Below, piece by piece: positions 37,594 to 49,810 of a DNA stretch of 64,000 bases; positions within the stretch are counted from its first letter, which is position 1; each line of letters begins with the position of its first letter. The DNA lies in assembly GCA_015501605.1 (NCBI GenBank), contig JADNRZ010000049.1, positions 1 through 64,000 on the forward strand. Reading direction: 5' to 3'. The stretch comes from Panaeolus papilionaceus. Taxonomy: Eukaryota > Basidiomycota > Agaricomycetes > Agaricales. Below the pieces are notes generated by a model, which saw only the letters and a program-made list of their open reading frames with translations, searched no databases and was not told where the DNA came from. The position numbers and the translations under genes were made by a program.

Positions 37594-40500
37594 ATGGTTA
37601 GTCTCAGAGATAGCCCAATAGACAGTAATCTATCAACGATATCTGTTGGTTTATTCTTTTATTTCTTTTCTTTTCAATCTATATCTAATAACTTGATATT
37701 CTTCAGAACGAATCTATGGTCGAAATCAAGAGAACAGATGATCCACAGACAACAACGACCCTCAGATCAGAAGAGGACGACAAGTATCGTCTAATATATT
37801 CAAAGAGCAAGGTCTATGTAAATCCTACAGCCTATGCTCGAGATAATATTCCGGGCTTTGTTGCACTTGTAAAGCGGGTCAGCTATACTATCTTGATTGC
37901 CGTCTGTCTGTCTCATGAATATCATCTTTAATCTCTTAGGAAGCATTTAATCCTACTTATCTTTTGGCATGGATCCCAGAATCATTACTCAACGAGAAAG
38001 GTACATCAGAGTGGGACAAGTTTGTGAAAGTAGAGGAGCAGACAGAGGAAGATGACGATGGTATGTTCATCTCCTCCCCCTTCCTATCCTGAATCATTTA
38101 TCATTGGTCGCTCTTCTAGACATAGTCCTCATCGACCTACCAACTCAACGGCCAGAGTCATATGCATTCTCTGTTCCTTTAACGTCAATATATTCACTCG
38201 TCATGACTCCACCTTCACTTTCTTCATGGCGTAAGCTTTATTATCTCGTTTCCTATCCCAGAAACTAATCTATTTAGACGGATCCATGCGAATAAACCTC
38301 ATAAATGGCGATACACTCCCTGTTCTGCATTTCCACGACGACGAGTCTCTTTCTTTCACTTACCAGAGTCCCCGCACTGCCAAACCTACTTCGGGCGTGA
38401 CTCCATATCCACCACCGCCTACCGAAGGATCCACTCATGTCCCAAAACCAATCAATTCCTGGGGGGGTGAAGACTTGCTTTCCCGTCTCAAGAACTATGC
38501 CCATCTCCTTCGTTCCACCCTCCAGTCTTCACTCTTCCTGGTCGATCCGTCGCGAGCTGACATTGAAGCCCACTCCACACAAATATTCTCTGACGATGCA
38601 GTAGATGATATTCTCGCCCAATCTTCTTTTGCAAACTCTCATTCCCCAGTTCCGGCTCACCGCCGACCTCGTCCTATTTCAGCATCCAGTTCACCCAACC
38701 TCTATTCAAGCCGGACGTCAGTCTTGCATCGTTCACTAGGCTCCCCACTCTCCCCTCCCACTCCTTCATCGTCATCGTCATCTTCCATGCCACCCACGTC
38801 GGCACAGGCTCGCATGGCCCTCTTGCAGTCATTTTCAAACATCACAAGGGCTACGAGACATGCAGCTCAAAACATACTCTCACATCCATTGGCGAAACCC
38901 ATTGTTCCTCACCTGCCTGAACCTGTCAAAAGTCTTGTTAATGCTGATGGGGAATGGGAATGGGGAAGCTGGGTCGAAAAGGGTGGAGTAGGCGAATTTG
39001 AAAGTGCTAGAGTTTATCTGGCGCGATGGGCTAGGATAGTTGCTGAGGAAGGGGAGAGGGCTCGGAGAAAGGAGGCCCAAGCTCTACCCGCAGTGAATAC
39101 CTCATCCTCACATGAAGATTCATCTTTGGGCATATTCGAGCTACTGCATTCGACCTCCAATTTGCCGACCCCCAAGTCGTCCAGGGATCCTACACATCCA
39201 GTGGATGAAAAGACGTGGGCAAGTTGGTTTGACAGCAAAGGAAGGCCTATTGTCATGGTCGAGACTATGAGGCGGGAGATATTCAGGCGGGGTATCAGTC
39301 CAAAAGGTACTCTCAGACAGAAGGTCTGGCCTTTCCTTTTAGGCGTCCTTCCATGGGAAGGTACAACAGCCGAAAGGGACGAGTTATGGAAGCAGAAATG
39401 GTAGGCCAAAGACACGATATCTCTATATATACTGTCTAACTTTACCTCCTAGTGCAGAATATGAAGCATTCAAGGATGAGTGGTGTGGTGTACCAGATGT
39501 TTTCGACAGTCCCAAGGTTCTCGAGGTAACTACGAAGTATATCTATGACAGCACCAGCACTGAATTTTTTGCGTAGGAGCGTCACCGCATTGACGTGGAT
39601 TGCCGGCGAACAGACCGCAACCAACCAATGTTTGCAGCACCCGCGCATATCGACACAACAGATATTGATGACGAAAAAGTTAATCACCAACGTCACCATT
39701 CCATTATATCACCAAACATGAACGATATTGGAGCGCAATCACCGAGCAACGAACATGTCGACCGCATGGCCGGTATTTTGCTCACTTATAACTTCTATGA
39801 AAAGGAGCTGGGTTTGTCATCTGTATCCATCTTCTGGGCTACTTTGCTGATATTGAACACCTCAGGCTATGTACAGGGGATGTCGGATCTTTGCGCACCT
39901 ATCTACATTATCACGGGGGGAGATGAGCCCCTCACATTTTGGTGTTTTGTCCAGGTCATGGAACAAATGGTCTGTCGAAATCTTTTTTTTCCTTTTTTTT
40001 TTTTCCTTTTTTCCTTTTTTCTTTTTATGTCTGAGACTGAGGTGTAAAACCTTGGAACAGAAACAAAATTTCTTGCGAGATCAAAGTGGAATGAAAAATC
40101 AATTGTCGATGCTACAGCAGCTGATTGAAGTTATGGACCCCGAGTTATTTCGCCATTTGGGTGAGCCGATCAGTCGCCCATAATGACATAGGCCTCTCGC
40201 TAACTATAATTCTGACACAGAAAAAACTGACGGCCTCAACCTATTCTTCTGCTTCAGGTAAGTCTTTCAAGGATGGACTCATCGAGCATAATCACGCAGA
40301 ATGTTCATGTACAGATGGGTACTCATCGCATTCAAGCGCGAATTTCCTTTCGAAGATGTTCTACGCCTCTGGGAAGTACTTTGGACAAGTTATTACACCC
40401 CCTCATTTGTTCTCTTCGTCGCCCTCGCCGTGCTCGAGTCCCATAGAGATATGATTCTGCGGTATCTAGTCGAGGTATGCTCATCATTGTACCATATAAC

Positions 40501-40847
40501 ATGAGGTTTTGACCATATATCTGCAGTTTGACGAGATTCTAAAGTACTGCAACGAGCTTAGCATGACGATTGAGCTGGATAGCACACTTGCTCAAGCAGA
40601 AGTCCTTTGGCTATCGTTTGCTCAACTTGTAGCCGACATCGATCGTCGCGCAGCAGAGCAACAATCTACCTCTGGGAACAACCTTAGACGTCGGTCTGCA
40701 GGTGGAAGTCAACTGAAGGCTGCCGCTGCCAGTGTGGCGACAACGCAAATATCAAGCGAACTGAGGGGTTTGCTCAAAAGATCTCCAGGTTTAATTTCAC
40801 CTGCCATTTCCAAGTCTTCGTCAGCTTCATCTTCAGTATCTAAATAG
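37594..40847 (+). CDS. gyp7: GYP7-like Rab GTPase-activating protein (TBC1D15/17 type)
   Basis: RabGAP of the GYP7 class, acting on Ypt7/Rab7-type GTPases in vacuole fusion. The N-terminal part includes RLIYSKSKVYVNPTAYARDN and LLAWIPESLL, as in GYP7. A long disordered segment follows, then the TBC domain: GTLRQKVWPFLLGVLPWEG, the Arg finger in RIDVDCRRTD, the Gln finger in GYVQGMSDLCAP, LTFWCFVQVMEQMK, and FCFRWVLIAFKREFPFEDVL. The likely first coding exon is only the ATG at 37594-37596, spliced (GTTAGT..TTCAG) to NESMVEIKR. A start at 37716 is the alternative. An intron at about 39970-40060 carries a 46-nt pyrimidine tract. Confidence 0.9.
39981..40026 (+). repeat. Long polypyrimidine tract inside a GYP7 intron
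   Basis: A run of T broken by single or double C, 46 nt long, lies in the middle of a roughly 90-nt intron that ends GGAACAG. It is far longer than other tracts in this window. Confidence 0.7.
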
Positions 40848-41184
40848 TTTACTTGTATTAGTTTTTTCAGCTCATTGGCTATCCCGAAGTTATCATATTG
40901 TAGTATCACCCACCATACTCTGAATTCGGACAAATCTGTATTTATATGAAGGCGTAATGTATTGCATTCCCACCACATGAGTTAGTTGACAGATAAGGCG
41001 CCTATCGAGCTGTCCTTTCAGTAACATTCTACCCACTAGTCGTGATGTTCCCGAGTACAAACTCTGTAGCCAAATTGCTGGCGCAAGCCAATATATTTCG
41101 GTGATGTCACGCAGGGAGCATTGGGACGCTATGCTTTTACGTTCTTTACGTATCAATCGACCCTTTCAGTTCTATAAAAGCGTT

Positions 41185-42379
41185 ATGTCGACCCCATTTT
41201 CAAGCTCTCAACCGTCCCAAACACAACCAGAGAAGCGGAAAACGTCAAAATCTGCCATGTCCGACAACAATCTCACAATCCTTCGTCGATATGCAGGGTG
41301 TCCAAACCCTAGCGATGTTCTACCCAAGTCTGTTCTTTTTGCGGAGACCGACAATACCCTGACTGTCTTTGACGCCTTTCCAAAGTCCATGTTTCATTTT
41401 CTCGTCTTGCCTAAATCCCAGGCAGCTCCAGAAGACGAGGAGAATGAATCATCTCAACCGACATTGTTTCAATTTGTCAACTCCTCCAGGTCGCGCAAAT
41501 CCAAGGACTCCACCAAACCCACACAGAACCTACCGACAGCGCATCAACTACGGAACCTGCCCACCATGCTCAGCAATCTGCCGAAAACACAGTCCAAGGA
41601 GATTCTTCAGAGTATGGAGGTTGCAGCGCTTAGTGTAAAAAAGGACATCGAAGAGGAGATGGTACGGTTGTATGGTTGGAAATGGGAGGTATGGATAGGG
41701 TTTCATGCCGTTCCATCGATGGAGTGAGTTCGAACTTCACCTTTCCGATATGAGGGTCATGATCAATGCTGAAGACGCGTCGCGTCACAATGAACCCCTA
41801 TCTATCTTCCTTCTGAGAACTGACGCCCACATTGACCCACAGACATCTCCACCTCCACGTTATTTCAGCAGATCTCATCTCCGAGAGACTCAAGAATAAG
41901 AAGCATTACAACACATTCCATCCGAAACTCGGATTTTTCATTCCATTAAACGATGTTCTAGACTGGTTTGATGCAGCCGAAGGATTCCTCGAAACACAGG
42001 TAAATGCTGTATCTCGACTTCCTTTCAGATATGTCAGCCAACCTTTGGATGAAAGATTAGGTCTCTAGCGTCACTGCGCCACATTCTCAAACAGGAACTA
42101 GTTTGCTTCCATTGCGAACAGATAATTAACAACATGCCTACGCTGAAGAAGCATCTCCAAGACGAATGGAATAAGCTCGACAAACAAAAGAAGGCCGGAC
42201 AAGCTCGAATGGCCAAGTTTGCAGCAGCAGCCGAAAAGAGGCGATTAAGACTTGAAGCTGAAGAGAGTAAGAAAAGGAAGTCATCGGATATCGAGGAACT
42301 GGGCACAGAGGCAGATCAGACGTCCTCTGACCATGTCGACCATCACGACAAGAAGCGAAGGACCCAGGAAGCAGAGTGA
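41185..42379 (+). CDS. hnt3: Aprataxin-like DNA repair hydrolase (HIT plus C2HE-type zinc finger)
   Basis: Removes 5'-AMP from abortive DNA ligation products. The HIT core reads LPKSVLFAETDNTLTVFDAF, KSMFHFLVLPKSQ, and, across an intron, PSMEHLHLHVIS with the catalytic His triad HxHxHxx. It continues KNKKHYNTFHPKLGFFIPL. The C-terminal zinc finger is CFHCEQIINNMPTLKKHLQ, reached through an exon starting at ATT AGG TCT (IRSLASLRHILKQ). The tail is basic and coiled-coil-like. In-frame ATGs at 41104, 41185 and 41257 are all possible. A TATAAAAG at 41173 sits too close to 41185, so it would favour 41257 if used. No forkhead-associated domain is present, as in fungal Hnt3. Confidence 0.87.
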
Positions 42380-42517
42380 GTTACAAAAAGCAAGACAGCT
42401 CTGCGTCACGGATTTCATATAACGTCCGTGTGTAATACACAAGTGTCAATATCATATATCACAAACTATCGAATTCAGGTTCAACAAGGGTATAGTGCCT
42501 GTCATTCCTCAGAAGAC

Positions 42518-44296
42518 TCAAGCCTGTGGTTGCGTGTCGGGTTTCTTAAACACCCTGGACTTCTCGCTAGCCTTTCTAATGGCCCAAGTGAGCTCGTAAG
42601 TCATTACCGCATCTGCAGTAGATGTCAATACGGATAATCATTAATAATAATCTATGCATCATACCTTCATAAGTGCACAGGATCCGAGAACCAGCCTCTT
42701 CGTCCACATCCTCAATTACGTCAATCCAGTTGGAAATTTCAGAGAAGAAAGGGTCGTCGTCGGCAAAACGCATCGTTGTTTCGTTGTCATCCCCAGGCTT
42801 ACGGATATAGAGAACAGGTTGCACATAGGGATTGACTAGCCTGTAGGTTGCTCGTTAGTAAGACGGTCATAAACGAAGGGCAAAAAATCCTACTTGAGAG
42901 AATATCCATCTGCATATACTTCGAATTCGCAACTGTAGTTTTGGCCTTGGAGTGCCACAATGTGCGTAAAGGAGCCGACTGCACCGCTTCCGTACTTCCT
43001 GTTATATGTAGACATCGACACTCAGTAAGATGGCTAGATGATATGGGGTACACCTTTCACCAATTAGCAGCAGTCACTCGGGGTATACGGTTTTCAGGTG
43101 CGATCTTGCTTTCGTCAATGGACATCTTGGATAGTTGACCAGCCTCTTCGTCCCACTCGAGAGAATGCGCCTGTACACTGGATATATCTACTTCGCCCCC
43201 AAAATAACGTGAGAGATCGCAAAAATGGGTGCCTTGTTCTATAATTGGGCCAGCGCTAATTATGAAAAGAGAGGCATTAATAATGAGGCGCTTGGTTGTG
43301 GTGGATTAAATAAATACCTTCGTGATTTGTCCCACCAATCTGGCTTAGCGATAGCCTCGTAAGCACACGCATATCGGGCGACAGTACTCATGACGCTCAA
43401 ATTGTTGTCTTCAAGAATTCGTTTCATCATCTGGACGGCTTTGAGATAACGCAGCATGTATCTTCACAGACAACTGAGGTTAGTGAATGTTGTGGGCGAT
43501 CAGAGCTGACTGACCCAACGGAGCAGATGGTCTTTGACTCATCTATCCTCTTAGCAATGCTATAAGCTTGTGGTATCTCTTCTTCCGAACCGGTGGCGAC
43601 AGGTTTTTCAATAAAGAGAGCAACACCTGGGAGGGCTTGTAAGATTTGTGCCTCCAAGTCACGACCAGGTTGATCGGTGCCGCGGAACATGGGAGGGCTA
43701 CCAATGACGACAGCTCTGGGTTTCTCTCGCGGGTTCATGTTTTTGAGATATTCTTCGAAGGATTTGAAGACACGTGTATCTTGATAAGCAGATACGACGA
43801 ATGACTCGCATTTCTTTTGCAAGACGGCAGTTGCGCGCTCGATGCTTGGGTCGATCAACGCGACCACTTTGAGCCGAGGTCCAAGTTTACTGAGAAGAGT
43901 GAATGTTGATTAAAATGTATTAAAGTGCAAAGAGGCAAGGACATACTGCTCGAAGCGGAATGAGTGGTTCCAAGGACCTTCATCGGACCCTATAGGAGCA
44001 AGGCGTGTGGTGAGGGTGAGATAGGGGGTTCATACGGAGTAACTGGTACATTACCGAACATGATATTTCCAGCACCAACAAATACGACGTTGAACTGGTT
44101 GGCTCCACCAAGCGCATCTGCCCTGTTTATATATCAAGATTCGTCAAGTCTGAAGCATCTATTTTACTATTATTACGACGCACCTTCCCATTGGTATGAG
44201 CTTAGCTGGGTCCATCGAAGGACGGCGTGAGGCCAAAGAAGGCCTCCGAGAAGCAGTCAAAGGTGGTGTTGTAGTGGAAGAATCAGCGTGTTGCAT
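42518..44296 (-). CDS. Gfo/Idh/MocA-family NAD(P)-dependent oxidoreductase
   Basis: Predicted sugar or small-alcohol dehydrogenase-like protein. The Rossmann fold is seen in FNVVFVGAGNIMFG, then KLGPRLKVVALIDPSIERA and RAVVIGSPPMFRG. The diagnostic loop is GVALFIEKPVATGSEEE, where EKP carries the catalytic Lys. A C-terminal sheet domain follows (GPIIEQGTHFCDLSRYFGGE, VGSFTHIVALQGQNYSCEFE), with DPFFSEISNWIDVIED near the end and a tail ending PDTQPQA. The N-terminus is Ser/Thr-rich, with no obvious targeting signal. The substrate is unknown. About seven introns; it converges with the aprataxin gene, with 138 bp between stops. Confidence 0.85.
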
Positions 44297-44411
44297 GACG
44301 GTTTAAAGAAAGAAGGTAAGATAGGTCGAATGATTAATTTATATAAGAAAAAAAGAGGAAAAGATGTGGAGTAGCCTATCGAAATGATTATAATATCACG
44401 TGAGTATTAAA

Positions 44412-45012
44412 TTACATGTTGTCCTCCTCGATTTGAAGATTGTGAACGTTGTTTTCGTTCGAAACTACGACTTTTTTTAATAATTCCTCCTTCCTTCGTT
44501 TCTGTGCTCTTTCAAGAGATTCGAGTCGATCTTGCATTGCTTTTAATTCTGCCATTAGTTTTTGATTTTCTTGTGTCAATCGTAGCACATTGGATGCTCG
44601 TTTTTTTACTTTCTCTTCACTGTAAGTTACATCTTTATCAGTAAGGTAATTATTCTAATATTTTAAACTTACTCAGGATTTGATGGTCCGATAATCGACG
44701 AAAAGTCGAACGTCTCGTCTCCAATTGGTATCTCGGGTAGAGCTTTAGCAATACCCCTTTTGCTACCATACAACCCGACAATATCGTCCTCGCCTTCATC
44801 CTCATCCGTCTCCTTGTAAACCTCGTTCTCATCAAGTACGCCTCTGCGAGCTGATCAGTCCACATCTACCACCTTCCCCGACAAGCGAGCCAAATTGATG
44901 TGACGAACCCAGCATCCCCTATAATATGAGATCCATGTACATGTGCACTCTGTGAACCTTCTGCCTCTCTTTCTTTTTTCTGTAACGATCTTGTGCTGTC
45001 TTCAGGTAACAT
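44412..45012 (-). CDS. Acidic/coiled-coil protein of unknown function
   Basis: Spliced product of about 160 residues. It starts MLPEDSTRSLQKKEREAEGS, with HGSHIIGDAG joined to GVLDENEVYKETDEDEGED, then DIVGLYGSKRGIAKALPEIP and GDETFDFSSIIGPSNP. A 60-residue coiled coil follows (VLRLTQENQKLMAELKAM, LESLERAQKRRKEELLKK), and the protein ends QIEEDNM. I place a first intron at GGTTCGT..CTCGCAG and a second after SNPE. I do not recognise a named family. The conserved-looking IGDETFDFSSIIGPSNP block, rather than the coiled coil, would be the best search key. It is divergent from the PIG-Y-like gene over 178 bp. Confidence 0.6.
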
Positions 45013-45190
45013 TGTCGCAGGTGGGTAGTGTTTGGGTGGTTTCAAGACAACGTTGAGCTATACTAAGTTTCTTATACATACTGGCATCACATACTTACAT
45101 AACAATGCCCCATCCCAACAAACAATCCTGACAACACTTCCCACACTTGACCCTCCTTCTCTCCTTCATCCTGCGCATATTTCACCAAAC
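45013..45190. promoter_or_regulatory. Divergent promoter, coiled-coil protein / PIG-Y-like
   Basis: 178 bp between opposed start codons. An AT-rich patch lies near the middle; no clear element was identified. Confidence 0.35.
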
Positions 45191-45486
45191 ATGTTGAAAA
45201 ATCAGTTCAACAAAGGTCATATATTGATCATTTTATCTATTATTTTTTTTCTCATAGCAACCTACGCTATTATTATCAGCCCTTTCTTGCCCCTAACTGG
45301 TCTCACGGTAGGTAATACCAAAAGTTTCATACCAAGTCCAAGACTCATTGATACCTTTGTCTTCAGATCTTAGACATCCTCGCCCAAGATACTCACTACA
45401 AATACTTTCTCCTCCTCTTGATACCCACCACTTCTTACTTTGTCATCGCGAATTGGGTTGGCTGGCAATATTATCGCAATTCATAA
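45191..45486 (+). CDS. PIG-Y-like small subunit of GPI-N-acetylglucosaminyltransferase
   Basis: A short two-exon protein with two membrane segments: HILIILSIIFFLIATYAIII at the N-terminus, and YKYFLLLLIPTTSYFVIANW at the C-terminus, which ends VGWQYYRNS. The C-terminal block matches the PIG-Y pattern of a hydrophobic pair with an aromatic-rich end. PIG-Y supports the first step of GPI-anchor synthesis on the ER. The intron starts GTAGGT after LPLTGLT and ends TCTTCAG. The start ATG at 45191 is chosen because it opens on MLKNQFNKG directly before the first span. A GPI-anchored client, the cupredoxin, is in the same window. Confidence 0.7.
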
Positions 45487-45610
45487 TCATCCACCCATGA
45501 CGTTATCTCTCATTGCAACATCTGGTATAAAACATGCAAAAACAAAAACGACCAAAAGCAAGAAAACAGTCAAAAGCAATAAATACCTAATAAATACACT
45601 CCCTCACTTG

Positions 45611-48600
45611 CTAAGCTCCCTTCGACCTCGACTGCCCAAATTCCTTGATTGCAGACCAAAGACGGTCTTCTCTAGGTCCTACCTGGCTGCTTGACACCAA
45701 TGATTCTGCTCTCGAGGACGCACGACTCCTGTTTATCCTTCGATCTGGCATTGATGCAATCGACCTCACTGGACTAGGTTCACGCACTCCAACAGCTGGA
45801 ATAAACGAAGACGCGTAATCTGACCTCACAGGACTGCTGCTTTCATTTCGAGGAATTCGGGTCGCCCATCTTGGTGTCAAACCTTGATTCCGCCCATGCG
45901 GAAGGAGCAAACTGGGAGAAGGTGCTGCCGTGTGTTCAGTCTTGTCTTCTGTTTCACTATCATCTTGTGATTGACGTGCACGCGAGAATGTGCCCCGTGG
46001 CGGTGCTCGCGCTGAATAGATCGGTCGTGAAGATCGTATGGGCGCTGTTGGCTGTGTTTGAGAACTTGGTGGCAGTCGGAGATATTTGGCTCGTCTGCAT
46101 AGGCATAAGAATATGTCGGCAAGAATATCAATGCAACTTACGCGACAGCTTTCAATGTTAGTCTAGTTCTATGTGCTTGTTTCCATTTATCCAGGAACCG
46201 CGCTGTAATCAGTGTCAGCCTTGAGCTACGGGACGCAATCCTAAGAAAGACTTGCCAAGTGTGCTTTGCATATCAAACTCCTTTGCTCTTTTAATTTTCA
46301 GCACTTTTGGCATCGCTTCTTTCCATTTCCTGTAAAATCTTTCACGTGTCTTCTTCGCGTGAAAATGGATGGCTGGTAACGTCTATATTGCTTGCAATCA
46401 GCATGTGCATTAACACGCATCAAACTTGCGAACCTTTGTTTTACTATGCCAGATAACGAAAGCTTTCATTTGTGTCGCACGCTGACTGCGGAATATGTGG
46501 TCGTATTCCTATATGTGTCATTGATCAGTGGTTTTCAAAGCCCATTCAGAGATATTAAGACTCACCAGAGGTCTCAGCACCTCTTCTTTGTATCTCTCCC
46601 GCCATTTTTCCCAAGCACTCAGCAGGAGCACCTCTCGCAACTGTCTCTCCTTCAGTTCATGCTCTTCCCTCCTTTGTTCAGCCAATCTTTGTTTGCTTAA
46701 CCAAACTCGGAACACTTTTGTGAGCAAATCGCGATCTTTGAGGATGAGGTAGTTGTCCAGTAGACTACGATCTTCTATTCGCCGACTTTGGGCAGCTTTC
46801 CACTTGTCAAACGCAGTCCTATGGGGTGTCCTTTAGTTGGTCACTCCTCCCAGGAGATACGATGTGAAGACATACCGCATCATGCCTCGATCAAAAGTGA
46901 GAGCTACGTCCAATTCTCTCGATTTCAGATCAATTACTCTGTTCGTCCACTTCATCAACGCATTGGAGACAACACGCTAATTGGTCGGAAAACCATCAGG
47001 GCAAAGTTAGGACCAGGGATACAGCGGAGTATTTTGAAGGGATGCGTTACCTTGTTGACCCTGTTTCGTAGAGCTCGTTCGCATTCTTCAAAGTACTGTC
47101 TCTCGGCAGTACGCCGGCGCCATTCTATTTCAGTGACGCGGGTCAAGCAGGTAGCAAAACCTAGAAGAAAAGAAGTACGTACGCATAAAAACTTTTCGAG
47201 TAATCGCTAGATTCCACACGTGCAGAGTCTTTTGTCTTTTGCGCTCCTCCATGGCTGCGATCCAAATACGCCAGGCTCTACGAGTAGCGAAGAACTTTTG
47301 CGCCCATTTTGCCATCTTCATATTCTGAATATGGTCTCTCAGGCCTATTCGCCATGTAAGAGTAGCACTTGCAAGAAGCCTGGCTCTATCATGTTGTTCC
47401 GCATGTATGAGAAGCGTTTGGCACCGACTCATTGCCTCTTGCCACTTTTTCATTGCTGACATAGTTAGCCGACTTTGGTTACGGTGCGCAAAGATTTCGG
47501 CTTGTTCTGCAAAATGCAAGGGTGTCATCAGCGGATGACCACGAGAGAGAAAAGGGGACAACATTGTCACTTCGACCTACCGAAGCGTGTTCGTTGCTTA
47601 TCGAGGCTGAACTTCCAGATCATGAAGTATCGTCGGAGCAGAGTTGCATCACGCATTTTCTCCAGCCGTAGCCCTCGCATCCGCGCTCTCCAGATCCGAA
47701 TAATGGCGCGTAACAAAATGTCATCTTGCTTATTTAGGTGTTTAGACACCTTCTGATCCAAAAACTAAGAACACCTTTAGTGAACAGCCCTAACACACGA
47801 AAACAGCGCGGGAACATGTATGGGCGTTCCATGAAAATCGCAAGAACTTACTTGATGATGGGCAAGCGCACGCTTCCATTCCAAGATCGCGTTTCTCTGA
47901 ATAGCCTTATCGCGAAATGAATCGGCAACCACGTTTAACCCCCTAGTGAGCAGGTGATTCAGATAATTCGTTAAACCATATAGACAATACGTTTCACTCA
48001 CATCCGTCCCCTCCATGCATCAAAATATTTCGCAAAAACGCGACGATTCATTTTTTGGGTGAACTCAGCTTCATCGCGTCGGAGGAGCAATGACCGCTTC
48101 CATCTAACCCAAATTTGATGTCGCGTTTTCAATTCAACCTGTTCTCTGAATGCGCGCGCAGTGGATTGCAAGTCAGTTAGGGCCGATAGTTTGAGTTTCC
48201 ATTGCGCAAGATGGTTTGTCATGAGGGTTCGTTGGTAGTGGCGGTTCGCGTTGTGAACAATGAGTAGTCGTTTCCATTGATGGAGAGCTTGTCGTTTGAT
48301 CCTGGTATCAGTTTTTCCTCTCACAACCTTCATTTTCCTCCTCATCTCATCCCTCCAGACCGCCTGTTGTTTCTGTTTGAGTTTTTCTCTCCAGAATGAC
48401 ATTACTGACAGTAGCCGTTGCTGATTGAATTTATTCAAGAGTAAATTGTGCTGGTCGGTTCTGGACGCCAGTCGTTGCCTCCACCGACGCATGAAGAGAT
48501 CAAGTACAACCTTGTCACGGGCTTTACCCATCTGCTCATTCGTGGTCTGAAGGACAATATTCAGAATTCATGCAGTCATTGACACAGTGTAAATATGGTT

Positions 48601-49600
48601 ACTTACAATTATCCAGTTATATCCATGTCTCCATATGCCCCAGTAGCGAAAAAGCAGGACATTGTTGCGAAAGTTGTCAGCCTTTCCCTCGTTTTGTTCC
48701 ATTTCAATATTTTTCCAGGCTTCATCGGGGTCGATTGGCTTGCGAGTGGGTTGGGCATGAGGTGGGCTGTCGATTTCTTGGTTGAATGGCACTGGACCAC
48801 CAACCTGGTCGGATATCCGAGTCGCTAATTCTCGACGTTTTGAAATCGATTTGGGAGCCCCAACTGCTGACTTGTATGACGGAGGTTTTGTTGACGCTGA
48901 TCCAGGTTCATCGTCCGAGGAAGCAAATAGCGAAACTGAGGCAAGGGGTTTGCCTGTTGCGCATTTGGTAGGAGCTGTAGTACGGATGTGGCTTTGTTGC
49001 ACTTTGGGGAACAAGTATGACCTCGTAGTAACAGCGGCTCGAGAACCCTGGACCTCAGACAGCGTGTTTGTGCGTGCTTTTCTAAGTTCCTGTAATCTAG
49101 CGAGTCGACTCGACGTTTGATCCCTGACGGTGGACTGGATGACGGTTTGTGGTGGAATGGTTTCATCCGATACTTCGCTCCCTCCGACAAGATAAGTTGG
49201 CTGATTCGTCGTCTATGTATAAGGAGGATTTCAGTGTTAATCACTTGGTACATGTTATCTATCCACGCACAGGATGCTGAGCTGCCTTGACCATTTCCCA
49301 CTTATCGAGGAAGTTTCCGCCTTTTAGAGTTCCAAGTTTCAATAATTTGCCATAGTATACAACCTCTTGGGAGTCGAGCCTTCTTTCCTTCAGAACTTCG
49401 CTGTATGCCTTGAATATTGGTAAAAAGCTTGTTGAATTCGGACCTGCGCGTCTTATAATGGAGTCAAGGCAATCCAGATCCTCCGAGGATAGATTTTGTA
49501 GCTCTTGAGGCAATACAAATGTCGTTTCTGTGGAAGTAACAGAGCCAAAAGATGATAAGGGTATTGGAGGTGATGCACGGGTAGGATGGAAACGATGCAT
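45611..49600 (-). CDS. sfi1: SFI1-like spindle pole body protein with centrin-binding repeats
   Basis: Large helical protein of spindle pole bodies that binds centrin/Cdc31 along a filament. The N-terminus is MHRFHPTRASPPIPLSSFGS. It contains many Sfi1-type repeats with the spaced Leu/Phe-Trp pattern: FMRRWRQRLASR, MSFWREKLKQKQ, HQWKRLLIVHNA, AQWKLKLSAL, VRWKRSLLLRRDE, YFDAWRGRM, LEWKRALAHHQ, RIWRARMRGLRL, MIWKFSLDKQ, KKWQEAMSRC, LTWRIGLRDH, RAWRIWIAAMEER and HVWNLAITRK. The C-terminus is Ser/Arg-rich (VRSIASMPDRRINRSRASSR). About ten introns fall between repeats. It converges with PIG-Y, with 124 bp between stops. Exon borders in the C-terminal third are less certain. Confidence 0.87.
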
Positions 49601-49810
49601 CCTGGTGGTAAACGATAGAGAGGGACAAGTTTATTTCGTATGACAATGAGGAACGCGTTCATTACATAATCATAGATTCTCACGTATATAATAGCGTGAT
49701 CGTGTTGTTGTTGTATTGTTACATAATTTGTACAAATAAATACAATAAATAAATAGTTAGTTAGCTATGTCCCTGATGTGTGCGCGCTTAAGAAGCGCAA
49801 AAAGGAATTA

